This document shows, in pieces, positions 10,318 through 20,250 of a stretch of DNA of 64,000 nucleotides. The DNA is from Fulvia fulva. Its lineage: Eukaryota > Ascomycota > Dothideomycetes > Mycosphaerellales > Mycosphaerellaceae. The first letter of the stretch is position 1, and each line of letters opens with the position of its first letter. The translations under genes and the position numbers were made by a program. The stretch covers positions 62,001-126,000 of the forward strand of contig NC_063022.1 in the NCBI RefSeq assembly GCF_020509005.1, written 5' to 3'. The notes beneath the pieces are model-generated. The model was given only the letters and a program-made list of their open reading frames with translations, did no database searches and was not told the origin of the DNA.

Positions 10318-11329
10318 GTTAATAGGAACAGTCTCCTACTAACTCTAGACAATCTATTTTTCTTAGTAGTAAAGCTAGGAATTAGGACTACTTTATATAT
10401 ATATTTATAGCTATATATTTAGCCTCTATTATAGATGTTACTATAGACTTTTGCTTCTTACTCATCTAAGAAACTGGTGCCCTATAGAGGAAGAAGACAT
10501 ACCTAAGGATTGAGACTCTATCTACTTTGTCTATTATATAATCAGAGTTATAGTATCTAATAAGGTGTCCTTTTCTAGACTTTAAGAACTGAAGTCCTAG
10601 ATCAGGGTATGATCTTAGGTACCTAGTGATCTTCTTCAAAGCCTTTATATAGTAGGTAGATAGGTCACTTATAAATGAGCTCATCCTTCCTAGGGCAAAA
10701 GCAATGTCTAGCCTTATAATTGTTACTAGCTACATCTAAGTACTATTGATACTCTAGTACTCTGCCTTGTCATACCTCTTATCTATATAGCTTAAAGGTT
10801 CAAGGGCCTTATAGCTATCTATAGGTAAGTATGTAGGTGCTACCTTCTTATAGTTCATTCCTATCCTAGCTAGGCTGTCCCTAATAAAGTGTCCTTAGTC
10901 AAGTTTTAGGATTCCTCTCTTCCTATCCCTTATAACTCTTATACTAAGGATCTTTTTAGGTTCACCTAGATCTTTGATCTTGAAGATCTTGCTAAGTTCT
11001 CTTTTGAACTAGAGAACATCTATCAACTTTAGTATAGTAATTAGAATGTCATCTATATATATAAGGATTATGATCTCCCTCTTCTTATAGATAAGTAGGC
11101 ATAGATCCACTTCTGACTATATAAATCCAATCTCTCTAAGCTTTGACATATAGAGTTGATTATAATCTCTAGCTACTTGCTTAAGTCTATATAAGCTTTT
11201 AAGGATTTTGAACACTATGTTTAGTAGAAGCTTAACTCCTAGTAGTAGTAATATAAAAATGTCTTTATAGAGGGTGCTTTCTATAAATGCATTATTTATA
11301 TCCACTTAGTGAAGATAAAGATCCTTCTT
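10318..11329 (-). mobile_element. Decayed Copia (C1 family), RNase H to RT part
   Basis: Reverse complement of C1 from about 17690 (RNase H) to about 16680 (RT), with dense C to T and G to A changes. RNase H blocks are recognisable at 10440-10560 and the RT active-site block at about 11055. The left end is cut by the other Copia at 10317. The element continues after the 425-bp insertion at 11330. Confidence 0.88.
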
Positions 11330-11754
11330 TATCACGGGCAGCCCGCGACCCCCTACTATAGCTACGTCGGCCCGGCTGAACCGCGGACCTTCTATATTAG
11401 GTTAGCGCGGCTTGGCTTTACTTTATAACTTCGCCGCGCCTCGCGCTCCTCTTTTGTAGCTTCGTAGAACAACAACTATCTCGTTCAGACCCTATAATAC
11501 GCGCGCCCTTACAGTTTGTTCTACCACCCTACCTAGATCGCGGATCTAGGTAAGGGACGCGTAACGACAGGAACAGACAGAACCGTAGAACTTGAGAACG
11601 CGTAGAGTCGTATCAGAACACAGAACACGGTAAGGCGCATAGCGCGTAGATGCCTAGAGAGCGCAACGTAGCTATAGTAGGGGGTCGCGGACTGCCCGTA
11701 ACAGTATTTTTTTTAGGTATCTCGTTCGGACCCTATGATACGCGCGCCCTTACA
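11330..11754 (+). mobile_element. 425-bp internally deleted Gypsy3 derivative
   Basis: A small insertion flanked by TTCTT at 11325-11329 and 11755-11759. It holds a complete Gypsy3 LTR (11330-11513) and the Gypsy3 leader with the putative primer site (11516-11524). Next come the first codons of gag from ATG at 11650. Then comes an inverted piece of LTR start plus polypurine tract (about 11666-11710), and finally the last 40 or so bases of an LTR ending CCTTACA at 11754. It encodes nothing complete and is non-autonomous. The inverted LTR piece gives it MITE-like inverted repeats of about 34 bp, but the target duplication and leader show its LTR origin. Confidence 0.85.
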
Positions 11755-12649
11755 TTCTTATACACAATAGCTATAAATACCCTAAGGGTGTCCTGTCTTA
11801 CTATAGCTGCAAATGTCTCTATAAAGTCAATACTAAACTTCTGTAAGAAGCCCCTTATAACTAGTCTAGCTTTAAACTTTTTAATAGCTCTACTAATGCT
11901 TCTCTTAATATTAAAGACCCATCTTAATATAACTAGATTTGCTCCTTTTAGTAGAACAGAATTTCCCTAGGTGTTATTACTCTATAGAGCATCTAGTTCC
12001 TTTTGGATTGCTTCCTTCTAAAGATGTCCCTATTTCTTGTTATTTATAGCATCCTTATAGGATTTTAGAATCGGGACCTCTTGCTTGTATATAATAGCTT
12101 CTATAGTTGCTATAAAGGCTATTTCCTCAACTTCTTCTAGGAATTCGCTATCCTATAGTATTGAACTATCTACTAATTATATAGCTATAAAGAAAGCTTA
12201 GTATAAAGTAGTAAGGTTCTCTAAGAGGTCTATTACTTCTCCTACTTTAGTAGTTAGTTCGGGCTTAGGGACTATAGATTTTAGGGCTTTCTGTTTTATG
12301 TCATAGCCCTTAACATCATAGTCAGCCTTTCTCTTTCTAAGGGAGACTTAGGGACCGTTACTTATGACCTAGTAACGTCTATTTCCTAGGGATCTAGGGA
12401 GCTTCTCTTAATTAGCTAATCGATTTTCTGAAATTCCCCTACGTTCTCCGGAGGTTAGGGAAGTTGTATAAATAGCTTTCTCGGCTAAGCGACTTTAGGG
12501 CTCTTAATTAGCTGATCTATTTCGGGGGTACTCTAATAGACGCCTAAATAGTAGGTAGACTGCCCTAAGGATACGTTCTTCCTCGGCCTTCCTAAGGGCT
12601 TCCTAGCTAGTATACTGCTTAGTAGATTCAATATTAGAATATTGAGACC
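11755..12649 (-). mobile_element. Decayed Copia (C1 family), RT to integrase C-terminus
   Basis: Continuation of 10318-11329. It is the reverse complement of C1 from about 16670 to about 15785, with RIP-type changes throughout. It stops abruptly at the 5' LTR of C1, in the middle of the integrase C-terminal region (next to GAGACC). The rest of this element is missing: the sequence beyond C1 belongs to Gypsy1. Confidence 0.87.
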
Positions 12650-12884
12650 TGTTAAGATGTAGCATCTCAAAGGGAGTCAACAATCAGGAAGTGATCTGGC
12701 AGCCTGAGGCATCCACGATGACTCAGCTTGTAGGGAGATACCTTCTCTCCCCTTTAGCTTAGATAGACATCCAACACAATCAACATATTGGTTCCTGATA
12801 TATTGCTGCATGCTCGTGCTATTAGTCAGTTGAAGATTGATCTCTTACTCCACTCCGCTGCCATCCACCCGTACCTGTTCAACA
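12650..12884 (+). repeat. 5' LTR of Copia C1
   Basis: A 235-bp direct repeat of 18029-18263. At least three differences are seen near the 3' end (CCGCTGCC against CTGCTACC, TTCAACA against TTTAACA), all C/T or G/A. Confidence 0.95.
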
Positions 12885-12901
12885 GGTTATGAGCCCGGGT
12901 T
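12885..12901 (+). promoter_or_regulatory. Primer binding site: initiator tRNA-Met half molecule
   Basis: GGTTATGAGCCCGGGTT begins right after the LTR. Its reverse complement contains GGGCTCATAACC, the anticodon loop (CAT) and stem of eukaryotic initiator tRNA-Met. Drosophila copia is known to prime from a cleaved initiator tRNA in this way. The same site follows the C2 LTR and is seen, damaged, in the decayed copies. Confidence 0.75.
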
Positions 12902-13329
12902 TGTGCAGGAATAAGAGCAACCTATATCAGTACAGGTTACTTGTATCCCTTGCTATCGTAGCAGAAAACATCTGGGAATCAGAAGTCTACCCCGTCTATC
13001 CTGTCAAGGAGCTTAGTTCGATACTAAGTGATAGGTAACCTAGACAAGGACTCTGTGCGGCTTACTCAAAGCCAATACCTTGAAGATACTCTGTAGGCAG
13101 AACTGCATCGAGATACTATCAAGAAGGACTTCAAGTAAGTCATTTGAAGCTCTGCTAGGAGAGACAGACCTGTGTCCTAGCCCCGAGACCTCACACCGCT
13201 CCTTTACTTTACCAAGCAGGCCTTGGTATCCACACCTACGAACTTTCCCATTCTACACCAGAAGCCTCAGCAGGATCTGAGCCACCACTTTGGAACATAC
13301 ACACCTTGTTTCATTACATCCAATTTATT

Positions 13330-16300
13330 ATGGATCTATACCAAGAGAAGACAGAGGAGAAGGGAGGCAAAATCCCAATTCTTGGGAGGGACAATTGGAA
13401 GAGATGGTTCAACCTTCAGAGATACAAGATGGAGAGCCAATCAGCATTCTTTGCAATTGATGACCTAATAGAAGTGTCTTTTGACAACATCAAGGGCAAG
13501 ACTCTGAAACTCCAAGAAGAGGCTACAACCAAAGAGATCCTCAATACGCCAACATGGACAAGACACAATGCAGTATGCAACTTCAGTATCCTTAGTAGGA
13601 TCACAGAAGAAGATGAATTTGAGCTTGAGGGCTCATGTGAATCTGGAAGAGCTGCTGAGAAGTGGGTGTATCTCTGGAACAAGTATAGCCAGGTGCTACC
13701 AACCCATGCACATGAGCTCACAAAGCAATTTGTGACCTTTGAGATGAGTGAAGAGTTCACCATCAGATCTGCATGGACACACCTGGTTTCTCTTGGAAAA
13801 AGGATTGCTGATGTTGACCCAGAGGGTCAGCATTACAGGAAAGCTGATGTGAGGATGACCCAGCTCTTAAGCTCACTGCCACCTGACTACCATGTAGCCA
13901 GGGATACTATCATGGCTCAGCCAAAGATGGATCATGAAAGGTCCTTAAAGATCCTTGAAGCTCAAGAAGCCAGGTTGGATCCCTCTAAGGCTGAGTATGG
14001 CATGGCAGCCACCTGGGTCAAGCCCTCAGGTCTAGCAAGACCACTCTCCTGCCTTCTCTGTGAGAAGGATCATCTGATCAAGGACTGCCCTAGTTTGCCT
14101 GAGGCAAGAAAGGTCCTTAGATCTCATTCCCAACCACCATCTTCCCAGAATACAACATATGTCAAGAAGAAGAGAACTCCACCACCCACTTCAAGGAGGA
14201 CACCAAGAGAGAAGTCCTCTATGGAAGAACTTAAGAAAATGGTGAAGAAACTCAGCTCTGACATGCTGTCACTCCAGAAGAACCAGGCCCAGTCTTATAC
14301 CTCTAAAGCAAAGAAGACTGGAAAAGGTTTCTCCGCCCAAGAGTCACTATGCAGCTCATCCCCAGAGACAATGTCTGATGATGATGAGTATGATGAAGTG
14401 GCTCACTCAACTGCAGAAGTCCAAGGCAAGTTCCCCTCGTCAGAGTGGTTACTTGACTCCTGTGCTTCATCCCATATGACTGACCAAAGCTGCCTCTTTA
14501 GATCTATGACTCCCTTGACAAGGAAGAAATGGATCAAAGTGGGAGGTGGGTTTTTATTGGCCACTCATATTGGGAATGCAGAGATGAGTGGGAGAGCTGG
14601 CAGAAAAGTTGTTTTGGAAGATGTCCTGCTTGTACCCAAGCTAGGAGTGAACCTGGTTTCATGGAACCAGTTTAGCAAGCAGTTTGGTGTGCAACCTCCA
14701 TCATTTTCTCTTGTTTCCCCCTCTGGTGAGACTGTTGTCCAGACAAAGCTCCTTGGGGGGGGGTTCCATTCATTGATGAGATTTCTCCTCTCCTACAAGA
14801 ACGGGCACATTACTCATCATGTGCACCACCAATGGAGAATGCCTTTGTGACTGCTCAATCAGAGACCGACCTGAAGCAGTGGGAGCTTTGGCATAGAAGA
14901 TTTGCACACTTTGGGAAGAATTTGCTCCAGAATCTTCACAAGGTAACAGACTTGAAAGAACCCATTCCTATCCCTAAGGATGGCTTTCACCAGTGCAGAG
15001 TATGCTCAATAGCAAAGATGAAGAAGTACAAAGGCAAAGTTACAGAGAGAAGACCTGAAAGACTTGCCCTTGTATCTATTGACATATGTGGCCCACTACC
15101 AATCTCAAGACTAGGATTCAAATACTGGCTTGAGATTGTTGACAACTTCTCTAGGAAGAAGTGGACCTTTCCTCTTAGGAAAAGAGAAGATGCTCCAGTT
15201 GCTCTCCAGAACTGGAAGATCAAAGCAGAGAGGAAATCATCAGCGCAGCTGAAAGCAGTAAGACTTGACAATGCAAAAGAACTTATTGTATTAGTGAAGC
15301 AGTGGGAGAAGGATTTGGGGATTGGGCTCGAGCCGACTGAGGCATACAACTCTCTACAGAATGGACTAGTTGAGAGGTCAATACAAACCTCAGAGGACTC
15401 TATAAGGGCAATGCTTGAAGAGGCTAAAATGCCGGTTGAATTTTGGCCTGAAGCACTAGAGGCCCAAACTTATATGAGGAACAAACTGCCAAATGGCCCA
15501 GATTACGATAGGTTCAAGGTTTCACCAGATGAGGCTTTTGATGGTATCAAACCGACCATCAACTATTTGAAAGTTTGGGGATGCAAAGCTGTTGTCTATA
15601 TGGACACAAGATCCCAACCTCAATGGGCAAGAAGTGACAAGCTAATGAATAGGGGTAAAGAAGCAGTGTTTATTGGGTATGTTGAAAACACAGCTAAAGC
15701 CTGGCTCTTTTGGGAACCAGACATGAGAGCTGTTAAACAACACACACATGCAGACTTCTTTGAGGACCAGCCTGGAGGTGATATAGGTCTCAATGTTCCA
15801 ACATTGAATCTACCAAGCAGTGCACTAGCTAGGAAGCCCTTAGTAAGGCCGAGGAAGAACGTATCCTTAGGACAATCTACCTACCATTCAGGCGTCTATC
15901 AGAGCCCCCCCGAAATAGATCAGCCAATTGAGAGCCCTAAAGTCGCTCAGCCGAGAAAGCTGTTTGTGCAACTTCCCCAGCCTCCGGAGAACGTAGGGGA
16001 ATTTCAGAAAATCGATCAGCCAATTGAGAGAAGCTCCCTAGATCCCCAGGAAATAGACGTTACTAGGTCACAAGTGACGGTCCCTAAATCATCCCTTGGA
16101 AAGAGAAAGGCTGACTATGATGTTGAGGGCTATGACATGAAACAGAAAGCCCCAAAATCCATGGTCCCTAAGCCCGAACTAACCACTGAAGTGGGAGAAG
16201 CAATGGACCTCTCAGAGAACCTTGCTGCTTTTCACCAAGCTTTCTTTGCAGCCATGCAATCAGTGGACAGTTCAATACCATGGGATAGCGAATTCCTGGA

Positions 16301-17963
16301 AGAAGTTGAGGAAATGGCCTTTGCAGCAACTGTAGAAGCCATTGCATACAAGCAAGAGGTCCCAATTCCAAAATCCTACAAGGATGCTGTGAATGACAAG
16401 AAATGGGGACATCTTTGGAAGGAAGCAATCCAAAAGGAACTAGATGCTCTACAGAGTAACAACACCTAGGAAAATTCTGTTCCACCAAAAGGAGCAAATC
16501 TGGTTACATCAAGATGGGTCTTTGATATTAAGAGAAGCATTAGTAGAGCTATTGAAAAGTTCAAGGCTAGACTAGTTGCAAGGGGCTTCTCACAGAATTT
16601 TGGTGTTGACTTTATGGAGACATTTGCACCTACAGTAAGACAGGACACCCTTAGGGTGTTTATGGCTATTGTGTGTAAGAAGGATCTTCATCTTCACCAA
16701 GTGGATGTGAACAATGCATTCACAGAAAGCACCCTCCATGAAGACATCTTCATGTTACCACCACCAGGAGTTGAGCTTCCACCAAACATGGTGTTCAAAA
16801 TCCTCAAAAGCTTGTATGGACTTAAGTAAGCAGCTAGAGATTGGAATCAACTCTGTGTGTCAAAGCTCAGAGAGATTGGATTCACACAGTCAGAAGTGGA
16901 TCTATGCCTACTTATCCATAAGAAGAGGGAGATCATAATCCTTATACATGTGGATGACATTCCAATTGCTGCACCAAAGTTGACAGATGTTCTCTGGTTC
17001 AAAAGAGAACTTGGCAAGATCTTTAAGATCAAAGATCTAGGTGAACCTGAAAAGATCCTTGGCATGAGAGTCACAAGGGACAGGAAGAGAGGAATCCTGA
17101 AACTTGACCAAGGACACTTTGTTAGGGACAGCCTAGCCAAGATGGGAAGGAACCATGAGAAGGCAGCACCTACACACTCACCTATGGACAGCTATGAGGC
17201 CCTCAAACCTTCAAGCCACATGGATGAGAGGTGTGACAAGGCAGAGTACCAGAGTATTAATGGTACTTGGATGTGGCCAGCAACAATCACAAGGCCAGAC
17301 ATTGCTTTTGCCCTAGGAAGGATGAGCTCATTTGTGAGTGACCCATCCACCTACCACATGAAGGCTTTGAAGAAGATCACTAGGTACCTAAGATCATACC
17401 CTGATCTAGGACTTCAGTTCTCAAAGTCTGGAAAAGGACACCTTATTGGATACTGTGATTCTGATTATGCAATGGACAAAGCAGACAGAGTCTCAATCCT
17501 TGGGTATGTCTTCTTCCTCTGTGGGGCACCAGTTTCTTGGATAAGCAAGAAGCAAAAGTCTGTAGCAACATCCACAATGGAGGCTGAATACATGGCCATG
17601 AATGCATGTGCGAAGCAGTCCCAATTCCTAGCTTCACTGCTAAGGGAAATGGATTGTCCAGAGTTAGTGGGAGACTGTTCCTATCAACTAAGAATCACTG
17701 GAAACCAGGAGACTGTATCAAATTTGAGACCAGTCCAATTAAGAGGTGACAATCAAGCTGCCCTCACCCTAGTGAAAGATGCACATGTTCATGACAAGTC
17801 GAAGCACATTGACATTGCCTATAACGCTGTTAGGAAACTTTGGTGGAGGAGGCTTATTGCTGTTGAGTACACCCCAACCTCTGAGATGGTTGCAGACGGG
17901 TTTACAAAACCAAAGACTGGTCCACACTTCCAGAGGTTTGTAAGCCAGCTGAACCTGTCATAA
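13330..17963 (+). pseudogene. Copia C1 gag-pol polyprotein (one frameshift, two nonsense codons)
   Basis: One polyprotein gene of about 1540 codons. The first ATG of the open frame is at 13330. Gag comes first, then a zinc knuckle (CLLCEKDHLIKDC, with only three residues before His), then protease with LLDSCASSHM at about 14450. Integrase has an HRRFAH...CRVC zinc region and catalytic D 15081, D 15267 and E 15372. RT carries HVDD at 16947-16958, and RNase H (SDYAMDKADR) follows. A run of nine G at 14755-14763 shifts the frame by +2; the decayed relative has seven. TAG at 16467-16469 and TAA at 16827-16829 are RIP-type nonsense changes. The stop is TAA 17961-17963. Confidence 0.93.
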
Positions 17964-18028
17964 AAAGGTCCAAGTACTATTGACAGGAAGTGAGCAGACT
18001 GTAACCTCCTATACGAGATGAGTGGGAG

Positions 18029-18263
18029 TGTTAAGATGTAGCATCTCAAAGGGAGTCAACAATCAGGAAGTGATCTGGCAGCCTGAGGCATCCACGATGA
18101 CTCAGCTTGTAGGGAGATACCTTCTCTCCCCTTTAGCTTAGATAGACATCCAACACAATCAACATATTGGTTCCTGATATATTGCTGCATGCTCGTGCTA
18201 TTAGTCAGTTGAAGATTGATCTCTTACTCCACTCTGCTACCATCCACCCGTACCTGTTTAACA
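18029..18263 (+). repeat. 3' LTR of Copia C1
   Basis: A 235-bp direct repeat of 12650-12884, preceded by the purine stretch GAGTGGGAG. The right flank begins GTTCC, part of a decayed Gypsy1 protease gene. Confidence 0.95.
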
Positions 18264-20250
18264 GTTCCTAGGGTTCGAGGTTAAGAGAGGTCGCGAGTTT
18301 ATAGTCTATAAAAGACTCGCCTAGTACGCTAGTATCTATAAAAGTGAGATTAGAAGAAGAGAGTTTCTTTAAGCCGATATTAAATATTCGTAACGTACGG
18401 TTTATAAGCGTAGTCCTTACCCGTCTCGTCGTATAGGTCTAGCTATACTATATTAATCCTTAACTTCTTTCCTCTCTTTACTTTTAGTAAACGTTGTTCT
18501 TAGTCTTTATTACGTCGATAAGGAAGACCTAGGCTTTTTCCTACTTAGCGGGAGTAGTAGAAGTAGGCTCGATAGCGCCGATAGCGCCGCGAACCGGGTT
18601 ACGGGCGTTACGGGTAGCGAGCTACGGATAGTTAACTACGATATAGCCTAGACCGCCGTAGTAGGTATAGAGTCCGGCCTAGCGACGGCGAAGCTTCTCT
18701 TCGGGAGTAAGCTTACCGTTAACGAGGCCCTAGACTCGAGAGACGGTAGTACTAGCGCTAAGATCTATAGTATCACCTATAGAGACGGGAGGGAGAGCCG
18801 TAGGAGCGGCGGCGCCTAGTAGAGTAGCGAAGTGGCTTCCGGGACTACGAGGCTAACGACCTTAAGAACGGGAAGCGAGGAGAGAGGCGGTATATTTTAT
18901 ATTAGAGTCGAGGCGCTAGTAGGTCTTGACGAGCTTACGGAAGCTTATAGCACCGACGTCCTTGTCCTCGAGGGCTCGAAGAAGCTCTACTAATAAGCTA
19001 CGGCGGGGAGTACTCTTCTTAGTCTCTTCGTTATAGCCGGTAAACCCGATATTGCGGTTAAAGGCCGCGAGGTACTCGGCGAAGCTCTTATTCTTCTAGA
19101 GGAGGTTATAGATGGCGTTCTAGGCGGTAGCTCTACGGTCTAGATCACTAAAGGTAGTACGGAGGTCCTATATTAAGTTAAGGACGTCCGGGTAGCCGAT
19201 AGTCTACGTAGCGTTATCGATATAGTATTATACCTAAGCCGCGGCGTCTCTCCGAAGGAGGGAGAAGACGTACGTAACCTTGTCCTTCTCTTACGTAAAG
19301 TGGTCGGCATTAGCTAATAGCTTGATAGTGAGCTATGTCTTAAATGCCTCGAACTTACTCTTATTACCGTCGAACTCGTCTAGGTCGTTAACCTTCTTAG
19401 AGAAGTACTAGCGGCGGTTATCGTCGGCGTACGGTACGAGGTTCTAGAAGGTGTTTATAATACCTTAAAGGTATATTACTTAGTTGTTTACTTGCTCGAC
19501 CTACTAAGTGGTCTCGCGGAAAGAGGAGACGGTACGGTTAATAAGAGCGTAGGCGATATCGGGGTTAGCGTTTACCTAGGTACCGAAGGTAGCGGCGTTC
19601 GAGAAGGGGATATTAGCCTACTTACTAAAGTAGAATAGAATGTCTTAGTTGTCGGGGTTGACACCTCTATCGGTAGTGTAGTCACTTATAAGGATGACTC
19701 GAGTAGTTAACGGTTTGTTGGTCTTTCGTAATGTTAGGGCGAGAGCCTAGCCTATAAGATATAAGAGTAAAAGCGAGAATATAGATACGAAGTATAGATA
19801 TAAAGGGTATAGTATAATTGCTATATAAAACGAAAGACGAAGAAAGTCAGACAGGCCTAGGGAAGGCTAGATACTTATACGCGACCCTCGCGAGTATATA
19901 TCCCCGTATTAATAGGGCTAACCCGTACGAAGCCGCGCTTAGTAGCTTTGCTCAAAACCTTATTCTAACCTACCCTACGTTCCGAGTCTTCTACGTACTT
20001 CTTCTAGGGTCTAGCGTAGTCGCGGGTACTCGCGGGAGTACCGTAAGTTATATAGTTACGAGCCGAAGTAAATCTATTAAGGGTTAGTAGAGTAGTAAAT
20101 TTGGAGGGCTAGGTCCTATAGTAAATATTACGGGGTATATAATTCTTAGCGCTTATATACTAAGCTAGACTTTCACTTCTTAACGACTTCTAAGCACTCT
20201 AAGGCTCTTCTGTCCCTACCTTCTATACACTCTATAGGGAGACTATAACA
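18264..20250 (-). mobile_element. Decayed Gypsy1 fragment: 5' LTR, gag, start of pol
   Basis: Reverse complement of Gypsy1-A from about 5453 (protease) back to 3466 (LTR start), saturated with RIP changes: CpA and TpG are almost absent while CpG is kept. Its LTR is 19732-20250, directly followed by GTACC, which belongs to the Gypsy2 5' LTR into which it inserted. The pol half, which should lie left of C1, is missing. No intact frame remains; a 270-base open stretch at 19818-20087 is an LTR shadow. Confidence 0.88.

Larger units (their letters stand above)
12650..18263 (+). mobile_element. Copia C1: young Ty1/Copia retrotransposon
   Basis: A 5614-bp element with 235-bp LTRs starting TGTTAAGATG and ending in TTCAACA or TTTAACA. 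It contains a tRNA primer site, leader, gag-pol gene and purine-rich tract before the 3' LTR. RIP damage is light. There is no target duplication: the left flank is AGACC from a decayed Copia and the right flank is GTTCC from a decayed Gypsy1 fragment. That suggests recombination between two elements rather than a simple insertion. A decayed relative with a clean target duplication lies at 45897-51516. Confidence 0.95.

Noticed and set aside
11330..11754. A MITE with about 34-bp terminal inverted repeats
   Set aside because: The repeats are not at both ends; leader, gag start, polypurine piece and a 5-bp target duplication show it is derived from the Gypsy3 LTR element.
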